Source: Hydrogenophilus thiooxidans (lineage in GTDB: Bacteria; Pseudomonadota; Gammaproteobacteria; Burkholderiales; Rhodocyclaceae). Taken from it: a stretch of DNA of 64,000 nt. Of the stretch, positions 50,799-59,004 are shown piece by piece. The stretch is from assembly GCF_019049855.1 (NCBI RefSeq), contig NZ_JAHLSY010000002.1, forward strand, positions 62,001 to 126,000, written 5' to 3'. Numbering within the stretch: the stretch's first letter is position 1; every line of letters begins with the position of its first letter. Below the pieces are notes generated by a model that was not told the DNA's origin, ran no database searches, and worked only from the letters and a program-made list of their open reading frames with translations. The position numbers and the translations under genes are program-made.

Positions 50799-51611
50799 TC
50801 ACCAGATCCCTGCCGCTTCGAGTTGCGCGATGGCCTGCGCCGCCCAACCCCGGTTCGCCGCCGAGCTGGCCGGGCTGGGATGCAGCATCGTGACGACCTT
50901 GGGCATAGGCATCGCCTGCGCCAGCGGATCGGGTTGTTCACCGCTTCCTGTCGGCAAGGCGGCCGTTTCACCCCCCTCGGTGCGCACAAGCGCCTGTGCC
51001 GCCCGTTTCGCCGCCCATTGCCCAATCCCAACCACCCATTCGGGTTGCAACAACGAGACCACCGCGCGCAGATAGGCGTCACACTGCGTCAAGAGCGGCT
51101 CCCGCACCGCAGCGGGCAGTCTGTCCGGTGTGACGTTGCGCCCGTTCGCCAAGAACGCCAACGGACAGTAGTTGAGGACGAAATGGTCGGCGAAAAAGCG
51201 CTGCGGCGTGCCGAACCGTTCGGCGAACAACCCCCAAAGGCGCTGCCCAGAAACTTCGCGACGCGGACAGGCAAACCCGAGCACCGGTTTTTTCGGATCT
51301 TGGTTGGGCGGCGCATCCACCGGCGCGACGATACCCAACCAGTCGCGAACACTCGGAACGTCCCCAAACGGAATCCCGGTCTGGACCATCCCGAACGGTC
51401 CCGGATTCATGCCGACGAAGAGCACCCGTTTCCGACCGCTGCCATAGCGACTTAGGTACGCTTCGTGCGGCGCCCACGCATAGGTGAGCGGCGCATAGAC
51501 ATGGGTGATCGTCGGTGCGTGGGCGGCAATCGCTGCCGCATCCGACCACGGCAGCGTCATGTTCCGAAAACAGTGGGTGAGCGCAACGAGCGATGGTTCC
51601 TCAGGCGTCAC
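50799..51611 (-). CDS. SMUG1-like uracil-DNA glycosylase (family 3)
   Basis: Base-excision repair glycosylase removing uracil and related lesions. The 270-residue protein has the SMUG1 active-site motif GMNPGPFGMVQTG (residues 67-79) with GIPFGDV following, and the C-terminal HPSP (near residue 244), matching the NPGP...HPSP pattern of the family rather than the GQDPYH of Ung. LNYCPLAFL lies between them. The GTG start at 51611 overlaps the stop of the hydrolase gene upstream (GTGA). Family 3 enzymes are mostly animal, with scattered bacterial members. The downstream gene starts three bases after its stop. Confidence 0.85.
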   Translation of the reverse strand: MTPEEPSLVALTHCFRNMTLPWSDAAAIAAHAPTITHVYAPLTYAWAPHEAYLSRYGSGRKRVLFVGMNPGPFGMVQTGIPFGDVPSVRDWLGIVAPVDAPPNQDPKKPVLGFACPRREVSGQRLWGLFAERFGTPQRFFADHFVLNYCPLAFLANGRNVTPDRLPAAVREPLLTQCDAYLRAVVSLLQPEWVVGIGQWAAKRAAQALVRTEGGETAALPTGSGEQPDPLAQAMPMPKVVTMLHPSPASSAANRGWAAQAIAQLEAAGIW

Positions 51612-52327
51612 GCAAAAAGCTCCGCCAAAAAGTTCTGCATCGCTTGCCACGACCGGGCATCGGCTTTGGCGTCATAGACTGTGCCAAAACCTGGGTCGTT
51701 TGCCTCCGGATTGGTAAAGGCATGCATCGTGTGGCCGTAGGCGTGGAGCTGCCAGTCGGCCCCCGCGTCGGTCATCTCTTTGGCAAAAGCGAGAACGGCC
51801 TCCGGTTTTACCATCGGATCGTCCCAGCCGTGCAACGCGAGTACCTTTGCCGAAATTTTGTTGCCCGCGGTATTCCCGGGCGGGGTAAAGAGTCCATGAA
51901 AACTCACCACCCCTTTGACCGGCGCACCGACCCGCGCAAGATCGAGCACCGAAAGCCCACCGAAACAGAAGCCGATCGCTGCGATTTTCTCCGGATCGAC
52001 TTCGGGCTGCACCGCCAACGCATGAATCGCCGCTTGCAACCGTTTTTGCAGCAGCGCGCGATCCTGCACCAGGGGGGTCATCAGCGCTGCATTCTCCTCG
52101 CGCGATCGCCCCAACACCCCTTTGCCATAAACGTCCATCGCAAACCCGACGTACCCCAATTCGGCAAGGCGCTTGGCCTTGTCGATTTCGAACGCGCTGC
52201 GGCCTGCCCACGCGTGCGCCACCGCAACCGCCGGGCGCTTGCCGTGCGCGCGATCATCCCACGCCAGGATCCCTTCGAACGTTTTGCCATCGACCACGTA
52301 TTCGATCGCGCGTGTCTGAATGCCCAT
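51608..52327 (-). CDS. Dienelactone hydrolase family protein
   Basis: Cytosolic alpha/beta-hydrolase of 239 residues. The nucleophile elbow is GFCFGGLSVL (Cys instead of Ser, as in true dienelactone hydrolases), the Asp lies in ALHGWDDPMV and the His in YGHTMHAFTNP. The N-terminus GIQTRAIEYVVDGKTFEGILAW and VAHAWAGRSAFEIDKA are typical of the DUF/DLH subgroup with general esterase-like folds. Start follows GGAGGGAAAG. Natural substrate unknown; chlorocatechol degradation genes are absent from the window. Confidence 0.85.
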   Translation of the reverse strand: MGIQTRAIEYVVDGKTFEGILAWDDRAHGKRPAVAVAHAWAGRSAFEIDKAKRLAELGYVGFAMDVYGKGVLGRSREENAALMTPLVQDRALLQKRLQAAIHALAVQPEVDPEKIAAIGFCFGGLSVLDLARVGAPVKGVVSFHGLFTPPGNTAGNKISAKVLALHGWDDPMVKPEAVLAFAKEMTDAGADWQLHAYGHTMHAFTNPEANDPGFGTVYDAKADARSWQAMQNFLAELFA

Positions 52328-52382
52328 CTTTCCCTCCTTCCAGTGTCATGAAAAACCCGAAACGGACCGCGACACCCACCCC

Positions 52383-52793
52383 TCAACCGGGCCACGCGTG
52401 GGCTACGAGCAGATCGTACGGCACAGAGTCGAGCACCGATTGGTCGGTTGCTTCGAGCACCACCGGCGGCGCGACCCCAGCCTCGAGCGCCTCGATCCAG
52501 CGCCAAAGACAGACACACCAGCGGTCGCCTGCTTTGAGACCCGGAAAACGCCATTCGGGGCGCGGGGTGATGAGGTCGTTACCCCGCTGTAAAGAAAATT
52601 GGAGAAACGCGTCGGTGACGCGCACACAGATGGTGTGCGCCCCGGGATCTTCGGGGTGCGCACAGCAGTGGCCGTTGCGCGTAAAACCGGTGAGCGGCGC
52701 AAACGAACAGGGCGCCAATGGCTTGCCGAGCACATTGACACCCAGGACCACGGGGGGTTCGGTTTCGGGGTATTCCGCCATGAGCGGAATCAT
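52383..52793 (-). CDS. DUF2237 family protein
   Basis: 136-residue protein of unknown function. DUF2237 is evident in NVLGKPLAPCSFAPLTGF, the Cys-rich GHCCAHPEDPGAHTICVRVT, FSLQRGNDLITPRPEW, FPGLKAGDRWCVC and APPVVLEATDQSVL. Cysteines near residues 29, 43, 44, 55, 93 and 95 are spaced as in homologues and might bind metal. Starts at 52793 or at 52781; neither has a clear ribosome site. Upstream dsrE-like gene ends 6 bp away. Confidence 0.8.
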   Translation of the reverse strand: MIPLMAEYPETEPPVVLGVNVLGKPLAPCSFAPLTGFTRNGHCCAHPEDPGAHTICVRVTDAFLQFSLQRGNDLITPRPEWRFPGLKAGDRWCVCLWRWIEALEAGVAPPVVLEATDQSVLDSVPYDLLVAHAWPG

Positions 52794-52799
52794 ACCCGA

Positions 52800-53237
52800 T
52801 CACGGCCGAATGTAGGCGTACCCCTCTTTTGCCTGTAACCGCGCCACTTCGGCAACGCCACTGGGAACGATCTTCGCTTCCATCGCGACCTTCTCTTTGG
52901 GGATTTTGAATGCCGTCAGCGTGTTGTTGCAGACGCGAAACTCAACGCCACGGCTTGCCAACGCGCCGATCCGCTCCGCGAACGGTTTCCCGTTTGGGTC
53001 GACCGCATCCTCCAAAAGGAATTGGACCCCCGCTTTACCGTTTGCGACGACGACGATCTTGGCCGAGGGATCGGCGTCGAGGTGGTTACTGATGTTGTTG
53101 AGCCCACGCGCGGCCTCTTCCACCCCTTGGGTGAAATGGTATACCGCTTTCACCGGTTCGTCGGCGCGTGCTGTTGGGGCCAACGCACCCAGCGCGACGG
53201 TAGCAAGCAACGCCTGCACAAAGGTTCTTTTGTTCAT
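52800..53237 (-). CDS. Periplasmic DsrE-family protein
   Basis: 145-residue exported protein with a signal peptide (residues about 1-25, TFVQALLATVALGALAPTARA). The mature part has the DsrE/DsrF-like sulfur-relay fold: AVYHFTQGVEEAARGLNNISNHL, AKIVVVANGKAGVQFLLED, LASRGVEFRVCNNTLTA with a single Cys at the position of the reactive cysteine, and GVAEVARLQAKEGYAYIRP. The start ATG follows AAGGAGAG. It begins 23 bp after mobB and may be the end of the formate dehydrogenase transcript. Exported DsrE proteins have no established role here. Confidence 0.83.
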   Translation of the reverse strand: MNKRTFVQALLATVALGALAPTARADEPVKAVYHFTQGVEEAARGLNNISNHLDADPSAKIVVVANGKAGVQFLLEDAVDPNGKPFAERIGALASRGVEFRVCNNTLTAFKIPKEKVAMEAKIVPSGVAEVARLQAKEGYAYIRP

Positions 53238-53260
53238 GGGTTCTCTCCTTCGGGATCGAT

Positions 53261-53908
53261 TCAACGCGTGAAAGGCGCTTTCATTTTCACCGTAACGGTG
53301 CTACGCCTGATGAGATCGACTACAGCCATGGCTATCGCATCAGGGTTTTCCAATGGTAGCATCAATCGATTGCAGGATAGTTTTGCGCGCAGATCGGGTG
53401 TCGTGGCCACAGCGAAAACCCAAGTGTCTTCTGGCCAGAGGGCAGGGCCAAAGGTCTCACCGCGCCAGACTTCTACTTTCGGAATCGCCGCTCGTTTATA
53501 GCCTTCGACCAGTACGAGATCACAAGGGCGCAAAGCAGCCAACAATTCGGACAGCATCGGCGCTTCGGTCTGATTTTGATTTTCATAAATCACCGCCCAG
53601 CGGCGCGGCGATGCAACCACGACCTGCCGCGCGCCCGCATGGCGATGGCGCCAGGAATCTTTTCCGGGATGATCGATATCGCTCATGTGATGGGCGTGTT
53701 TCACGACAGCGACGTTCCACCCTTTTGCTGTCAGTGCCGCAACCACCTGAGTGACCAATGTCGTTTTACCGCTACCCGACCATCCCGCAAAGCCGATCAC
53801 AGGCGCCCCGTTTGGCGCACGCACTAGGGGAACGGTGTGGTGACCGCCGTCTGGTTTTTCCTCCGATGCAAAAACCCCAGCGGCAGCCATCCACTCGGTC
53901 GCTCTCAT
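53261..53908 (-). CDS. mobB: Molybdopterin-guanine dinucleotide biosynthesis protein MobB
   Basis: GTP-binding accessory protein for the guanylylation of molybdopterin, supplying bis-MGD for formate dehydrogenase. Residues about 35-44 hold the P-loop GWSGSGKTTL, followed by GWNVAVVKHAHHMSDIDHPGKDSWRHR, the conserved MobB His/Asp stretch, and DLVLVEGYKRAAIPKVEVWR. The ATG start at 53908 overlaps the stop of the cytochrome b subunit as ATGA. The protein is 215 residues, with an N-terminal extension of about 30 residues over E. coli MobB. MobA is not in the window. Confidence 0.93.
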   Translation of the reverse strand: MRATEWMAAAGVFASEEKPDGGHHTVPLVRAPNGAPVIGFAGWSGSGKTTLVTQVVAALTAKGWNVAVVKHAHHMSDIDHPGKDSWRHRHAGARQVVVASPRRWAVIYENQNQTEAPMLSELLAALRPCDLVLVEGYKRAAIPKVEVWRGETFGPALWPEDTWVFAVATTPDLRAKLSCNRLMLPLENPDAIAMAVVDLIRRSTVTVKMKAPFTR

Positions 53909-54930
53909 TGCCGCCGTCCCGTGATCTCTTGATACCAGACCGCGTGGTGTTGTTTGGCCCACGCTTCGTCCACGTAGCCGGTCTTCATCCCCTCAAGCGA
54001 CCCTTCCGACCCGATCGTTCCGATATAGATGTGGCCAAACGCCATCGCGATCATGAAAAGCGCTGCCGAGGCATGGAAGATATGCGCCAGTTGCATATCT
54101 TGGCGGGTCTGACCAAAGAGCGGGAAATCGAGGATCAGGCCGGTCACCGTGATCGTAAGCCCCAGCACGGTCACGCCCACCCAGAACCAAAATTTCTCAC
54201 CAAAATTGAAGCGTCCAGACGGGATCTCTTCACCGGAGAGTAAGCCGCCGAACTTCTTCGCCCAAAGCCAATCGACGCTGGTGAAAAGATTGTCTTTTGC
54301 CCAGCGCACGATCATCAACACCAAAAAGAACCCAAAGAGAGGGCCTGTATAGTTATGGACATTCTTGGCTACCCACAAAAGCGCGGCATTGACCGAAGTA
54401 CCGAAGATCGGCTCGATGAGATGCTTACCAAAGAGTAGGCTCAATCCGGTGAGTGCAAGCAGCACAAAGCTGATCGCCACGACCCAATGAACCAAGCGCT
54501 CGTAGACCGTAAAGCGAAGCAGCTTCCTTCCCGTCGTAGGCTCATGGAGCTTGATCGTCCCCTTTACCAAATAGAAAAGGGTGATCGCCACCATCACGGC
54601 GAGAATCAACCATCCGCCCCACACGGTAATCGGGCCATTACGGATCTGCCGCCAGGTGTTTCCCTCGGACTGGATGAGGACGTTTGCTTCCGGCGTCTGA
54701 ATCGAAGTCACCCCCGGCGCATAGAGCGAACGCCGAACGCCGTCATAAAAGGCAGCCGCGTTGTGGCCTTGCGGAACAACCATTACCGCTGGCGCTTGCG
54801 GATCGATCCGTCCGCCGCGGTAGCTCCCAACCTCTGCTCCATACGCAGCAGTCACCATGAGGAGCGGCACGAGAAGGGCCGCGGTGCAACGCCCCACCCT
54901 CCGCATCCAGCACGCAATCAACCGGCTCAT
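53905..54930 (-). CDS. fdoI: Formate dehydrogenase cytochrome b (gamma) subunit
   Basis: Membrane subunit of the respiratory formate dehydrogenase, passing electrons from FdhB to quinone. The 341-residue protein has a signal-like N-terminal helix (LVPLLMVTAAYG), a periplasmic segment of about 80 residues (including the SEGNTWRQIRNGPI region, conserved in these subunits), and then four transmembrane helices of the Ni-hydrogenase/FDH cytochrome b fold, with haem-ligand histidines in ERLVHWVVAISF, VHNYTGPLFG and HIFHASAALFMIAMAFGHIY. It sits after the small lipoprotein and overlaps mobB. Confidence 0.92.
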   Translation of the reverse strand: MSRLIACWMRRVGRCTAALLVPLLMVTAAYGAEVGSYRGGRIDPQAPAVMVVPQGHNAAAFYDGVRRSLYAPGVTSIQTPEANVLIQSEGNTWRQIRNGPITVWGGWLILAVMVAITLFYLVKGTIKLHEPTTGRKLLRFTVYERLVHWVVAISFVLLALTGLSLLFGKHLIEPIFGTSVNAALLWVAKNVHNYTGPLFGFFLVLMIVRWAKDNLFTSVDWLWAKKFGGLLSGEEIPSGRFNFGEKFWFWVGVTVLGLTITVTGLILDFPLFGQTRQDMQLAHIFHASAALFMIAMAFGHIYIGTIGSEGSLEGMKTGYVDEAWAKQHHAVWYQEITGRRQ

Positions 54931-54943
54931 CGTACGTCCTCCT

Positions 54944-55162
54944 TCACTGGACGCGAACGTATTCGTTCTGCCCCTTCATCCGGGTGCTTACTGCCGCTTC
55001 CCAAGCCGAACGGTTCCCCGCAAAGGGCGGGGTCGCGTAGGGTGGCGGATCGCTTGCCGCGGTGCTCACCCCGGGGGTGTAGGTTTGCGGTTTTTCAGTA
55101 CAAGCGGTAAGCAGCAACCCAGTCAGCCCGCAAAACAGAGCGACGATCTTTCGATTGCACAT
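54944..55162 (-). CDS. Small lipoprotein of the formate dehydrogenase operon
   Basis: 72-residue protein, not named. The signal peptide (residues about 1-20) ends in a lipobox LLTAC with the lipidated Cys near residue 21. The short mature part contains TPPFAGNRSAWEAAVSTRMKGQNEYVRV (core AWEAAVSTRMKGQNEY), a pattern I recall in comparably placed tiny proteins of betaproteobacterial formate dehydrogenase loci. The start follows GAAAGGAGAAGG. It lies between fdhB and the cytochrome b gene, 15 bp after the former. Likely a stabilising or assembly peptide on the periplasmic face; function unproven. Confidence 0.75.
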   Translation of the reverse strand: MCNRKIVALFCGLTGLLLTACTEKPQTYTPGVSTAASDPPPYATPPFAGNRSAWEAAVSTRMKGQNEYVRVQ

Positions 55163-55177
55163 GACCTTCTCCTTTCT

Positions 55178-55813
55178 TCACGGCTTTTCAGGCGCATGGA
55201 CGCGCTGTCCGCGCTGTGCTTGTTTTCCGTCGCCATACGCAACCCGCCACCCCCACAGTTCAGCGCCATAACCGCGGCGCAACACCCGCTCCCGCATGAT
55301 GTCGGAGAGCACTTCGGCATCTCCCGCGATCAATGCTTTGGTCGAGCACATTTCCGCGCAAAGCGGCAATTTGCCTTCCGCCAGACGGTTGCGACCATAC
55401 TTTTTCAACTCCTCCTCGGAACCGTTCTCGCCAGGCCCGCCGGCGCAGAACGTGCATTTGTCCATCTTGCCGCGCGCAGCAAAAGCGCTCGCTCCATTGG
55501 GGAATTGCGGCGCACCGAAGGGACAGGCGTAGAAGCAGTAGCCACACCCGATGCATTTGTCTTTGTCATGCAATACCAACCCCTCTTCGGTTCGGTAAAA
55601 GCAATTGGTGGGGCAGACCGCCATACAAGGGGCATCCGAACAGTGCATGCACGCCACCGAGATCGATTTCTCGCCCGGCTGGCCTTCGTTGAGCGTCACC
55701 ACGCGACGCCGTTGGATTCCCCACGGCACCTCATGTTCGTTTTTACATGCCGTAACGCACCCATTGCAGTTGATGCACCGTTCGGCGTCGCAGACGAATT
55801 TCATTCGCGCCAT
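55178..55813 (-). CDS. fdhB: Formate dehydrogenase iron-sulfur (beta) subunit
   Basis: Electron-transfer subunit of 211 residues with four 4Fe-4S sites: C13-x2-C16-x2-C19-x3-C23 (CINCNGCVTACKN), CMHCSDAPCMAVCP, CIGCGYCFYACPFGAPQFP and the isolated CTFCAGGPG. No C-terminal membrane anchor like that of FdnH is present; the chain ends in a charged KQAQRGQRVHAPEKP. The start ATG follows AAGGAG. It lies 15 bp downstream of fdhA. Confidence 0.94.
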   Translation of the reverse strand: MARMKFVCDAERCINCNGCVTACKNEHEVPWGIQRRRVVTLNEGQPGEKSISVACMHCSDAPCMAVCPTNCFYRTEEGLVLHDKDKCIGCGYCFYACPFGAPQFPNGASAFAARGKMDKCTFCAGGPGENGSEEELKKYGRNRLAEGKLPLCAEMCSTKALIAGDAEVLSDIMRERVLRRGYGAELWGWRVAYGDGKQAQRGQRVHAPEKP

Positions 55814-55828
55814 CGTTGAACTCCTTCG

Positions 55829-58717
55829 TTATGCCTTTTTGAGGCGGCAAAGCGTCGTTTTCGTTTCCTGCATCATCGTCACGACGTCATAGCCGTAAGT
55901 GGTCGCGGTATTGACCGCTTCGCCGCGAACGATTGGATGGGCCCCTTCGGGGTAGAACGGCAACATGTCCTGCCCCATCCAATGGCCGGAGAAGTGGAAC
56001 GGCAGGAAGACCGTGCCAGGAGGAACGCGGTGGGTCACTCGTGCCTTGACTTTGATCCGCGCACCCGTCGGGGTTTCCACCCACACCCATTCGCCGTGTC
56101 GCACGTTGGCGTTGTTGGCGTCGCGCGGGTTCACCTCGACATACATCTCCTGCTGCAATTCAGCAAGCCACGGGTTGGAGCGGGTCTCTTCGCCCCCACC
56201 TTCGTACTCGACCATCCGCCCCGAGGTCATGATGATTGGATACTCTTTGCTGATCTCCTTCACCTGCTGTTGCAAGGTCTTGAAGAGCGTTGGCAACCGC
56301 CAGAATTTCTTATCCTCATGGGTCGGATATTTGTCGACCAGATCGGGACGCGGCGAATAGATCGGCTCGCGATGTTTGGGCACCGGATCGGGGAAATTCC
56401 AGACCACGGCGCGTGCCCGGGCGTTGCCAAAGGGAAGGCATCCATGGTTCTTCATCACTACCCGGATGATCCCGCCGGAGAGATCGGTCTTCCAGTTCTT
56501 GCCTTCAGCCGCCTGTTTCTCCGCGTCGGTCAATTCGTCCCACCAACCGAGCTGCTTGAGGAGTTTGTCGTCGAACTCAGGGTGCCCGCCTTGGATGCTC
56601 GCCCCCTTGGGATGGGAACCCTGGGCAGCCAGCAGCGAAACCCCGTTGCGCTCAACCCCAAAGTTGGCCCGGAAACAGCCGCCGCCTTCCATCACCGGCT
56701 TCGACGTATCGTAAAGGTTCGGAGTACCGGGGTGTTTCATTTCGGGCGTTCCCCAGCACGGCCAGGGCAGACCGAAATATTCGCCGTCGCACGGCCCCCC
56801 GTTGGCACGCAACGTCTTGACGTCGAAGGTGTGCATGTACTTCATGTGCAGCTTGATCCGTTCCGGCGAGATGCCCGAATAGCCGATCGTCCAGGTGCCG
56901 CGGTTGATCTCGCGCAGGATGTCCTCGACGTTGGGCTCGTCCCACCCGCGGGCGTTTTGCGTCACCTTGATGTTTTTGCACAGTTCGTTCGCAAAGCCAA
57001 ATTTTTTTGCGAACGCGTACATGATCACGTGGTCAGGCTGGGATTCGAAGAGCGGTTCGATCACCTTTTCCCGCCACTGCACGGAACGGTTCGACGCGGT
57101 GCAGGAGCCTTCGGTCTCGAATTGCGTCGCGGCCGGTAGGAGATAGACGCCCTCTTTACGCACCATCGCTGCCATCGCTGCGGTAGCCGAAGGGTAGGGG
57201 TCGATCACGACCAAGGTATCGAGCCGCTTCATCGCTTCGATCATCTCTTTGCCGCGCGATTGACTGTTGGGCGCATGCCCCCAAAAGACGACCGCTTTGA
57301 GGTTGGTGGGCTGGTCCATCTTGGCCGGATCTTCCATAACGCCGTCAATCCAGCGCGAGACGGTGATTCCCGGCCGCTCCATCAGCTCTTTGGAAGCGAA
57401 TCGCCCTTTCATCCACTCGTAGTCGACGCCCCAAACACGGCACCAATGCTTCCACGACCCTTCCGCGATGCCGTAGTACCCTGGCAGCGAATCGGGATTC
57501 GGCCCCACGTCGGTTGCCCCCTGGACGTTGTCGTGGCCGCGGAAAATGTTGGTGCCGCCGCCTGATACCCCGACATTGCCCAGCGCCAGCTGGAGGATGC
57601 ACATCGTGCGCACGATCGCGTTTCCCGTCGTATGCTGCGTCTGCCCCATGCACCAGACGACCGTTGAGGGGCGGTTTTCCGCCATCACTTTTGCGATCAT
57701 ATGGACTTGGTCATCGGAAACCCCGGTGACCTCTTCGACCCGCTCAGGGGTCCAATATTCGACCTCCTTGAGCACTTCGTCCATGCCATAGACGCGTTCG
57801 GCGATGAACTTTTTGTCTTCCCAGCCGTTCGCAAAAATATGGCGCAAAACCCCATAGATCAACGGGATGTCGCTTCCCGAGCGGATCCGGACGTAGTAAT
57901 CGGCTTTGGCGGCGGTCCGGGTAAAGCGCGGATCGACGACGATGATCTTTGCGCCATTCTCTTTCGCATGGAGTACGTGCAACAACGAGACCGGATGTGC
58001 TTCCGCAGCATTGGAGCCGATAAAGAGGATCGCCTTCGAGAATTGCATGTCGTTGTAGGAGTTGGTCATCGCCCCGTAGCCCCAGGTGTTCGCAACCCCA
58101 GCTACCGTGGTCGAATGGCAAATCCGCGCCTGATGGTCACAGTTGTTGGTGCCCCACATCGAAACGAATTTGCGCAACAGGTACGCTTGTTCGTTGTTGT
58201 GCTTGGACGACCCAACCCAATAGACGCTGTCGGGACCAAACTGCTCGCGCAGCTTCAAAAGGCGGGCGCTGACTTCGTCGAGCGCTTCTTGCCAGCTGAT
58301 CCGCTTCCATTTACCGTCCACGAGCTTCATCGGATATTTCAAGCGATGTTCGCCGTGGCCATGCTCGCGAACACTGGCCCCTTTGGCACAGTGGGCGCCG
58401 AGGTTGATCGGCGAATCGAAGACCGGCTCTTGACGGATCCAGACGCCATTTTTCACCACCGCATCGATCGCGCACCCCACGGAGCAGTGGGTACAAACGG
58501 AGCGCCGTACCACTTCCCCGCTTGCCGGGTTGACTGCCTGGGTGGTCTGCGCTTCGGCTGGCGCAACCCACCGACCAGACCGGGCACCGAGAAAAGTCAC
58601 ACCAGCAGCTGAGGCCAATCCCGCTCGTTTCAAGAACTCGCGCCGCGACACCATCGGCGTGGCGAGGCTGCGCGCAGACCCAACCGTGGCATTGCTTACC
58701 CTTTTCTTGGTCAACAT
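55829..58717 (-). CDS. fdhA: Formate dehydrogenase major (alpha) subunit, Cys-containing, Tat-exported
   Basis: Catalytic Mo(W)-bisMGD subunit that oxidises formate to CO2 in the periplasm. The 962-residue protein has a Tat signal (SRREFLKRAGLASAAG, residues 24-39), a proximal 4Fe-4S site (C75, C78, C82, C110), the active-site Cys200 in HQARICHSTTVAG where E. coli FdnG has selenocysteine, and the neighbouring conserved His. Cofactor-domain segments include GSNAAEAHPVSLLHV, WCMGQTQHTTGNAIVR and the C-terminal VNPRDANNANVRHGEWV. No TGA read-through is needed. The start has an excellent AAGGAGAAC site. Confidence 0.96.
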   Translation of the reverse strand: MLTKKRVSNATVGSARSLATPMVSRREFLKRAGLASAAGVTFLGARSGRWVAPAEAQTTQAVNPASGEVVRRSVCTHCSVGCAIDAVVKNGVWIRQEPVFDSPINLGAHCAKGASVREHGHGEHRLKYPMKLVDGKWKRISWQEALDEVSARLLKLREQFGPDSVYWVGSSKHNNEQAYLLRKFVSMWGTNNCDHQARICHSTTVAGVANTWGYGAMTNSYNDMQFSKAILFIGSNAAEAHPVSLLHVLHAKENGAKIIVVDPRFTRTAAKADYYVRIRSGSDIPLIYGVLRHIFANGWEDKKFIAERVYGMDEVLKEVEYWTPERVEEVTGVSDDQVHMIAKVMAENRPSTVVWCMGQTQHTTGNAIVRTMCILQLALGNVGVSGGGTNIFRGHDNVQGATDVGPNPDSLPGYYGIAEGSWKHWCRVWGVDYEWMKGRFASKELMERPGITVSRWIDGVMEDPAKMDQPTNLKAVVFWGHAPNSQSRGKEMIEAMKRLDTLVVIDPYPSATAAMAAMVRKEGVYLLPAATQFETEGSCTASNRSVQWREKVIEPLFESQPDHVIMYAFAKKFGFANELCKNIKVTQNARGWDEPNVEDILREINRGTWTIGYSGISPERIKLHMKYMHTFDVKTLRANGGPCDGEYFGLPWPCWGTPEMKHPGTPNLYDTSKPVMEGGGCFRANFGVERNGVSLLAAQGSHPKGASIQGGHPEFDDKLLKQLGWWDELTDAEKQAAEGKNWKTDLSGGIIRVVMKNHGCLPFGNARARAVVWNFPDPVPKHREPIYSPRPDLVDKYPTHEDKKFWRLPTLFKTLQQQVKEISKEYPIIMTSGRMVEYEGGGEETRSNPWLAELQQEMYVEVNPRDANNANVRHGEWVWVETPTGARIKVKARVTHRVPPGTVFLPFHFSGHWMGQDMLPFYPEGAHPIVRGEAVNTATTYGYDVVTMMQETKTTLCRLKKA

Positions 58718-58763
58718 CCTAGTTCTCCTTGTTCACTCTCGCTGTGCGCCTGATCCCGTCCCA

Positions 58764-58985
58764 TCACATGCGTGCGGTTCGAAAATATTTTTTCTGATGC
58801 TCCGAAAGCGACGCTTTGCGCGCGGCAGGGGGCAACGCTTCATTGCCCACTTGTGCGGCTTCGGCAGATAGCGCTGCGACGAACGTTCCACCGCCAATCG
58901 CCGACGCACCGAGTGCTCGGAAAAAGCGGCGGCGATCCGCGTCGATCAATGGGTGTGTTTCGCGGTTGGTTTTCATCGTGCCCAT
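58764..58985 (-). CDS. Small Tat-signal protein of the formate dehydrogenase region
   Basis: 73-residue protein. The N-terminal half is a twin-arginine signal: DADRRRFFRALGASAIGGGTFVAALSAEAA. The remainder, KASLSEHQKKYFRTARM, is the short motif (SLSEHxxKYFxTAR-type) characteristic of the formate dehydrogenase region TAT target family. The start at 58985 follows AAGGAG. It directly precedes fdhA (46 bp). Its role is unknown; with such a short mature part it may help Tat export or FDH maturation. Confidence 0.85.
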   Translation of the reverse strand: MGTMKTNRETHPLIDADRRRFFRALGASAIGGGTFVAALSAEAAQVGNEALPPAARKASLSEHQKKYFRTARM

Positions 58986-59004
58986 GGGTAACTCCTTTTC
59001 TTCC

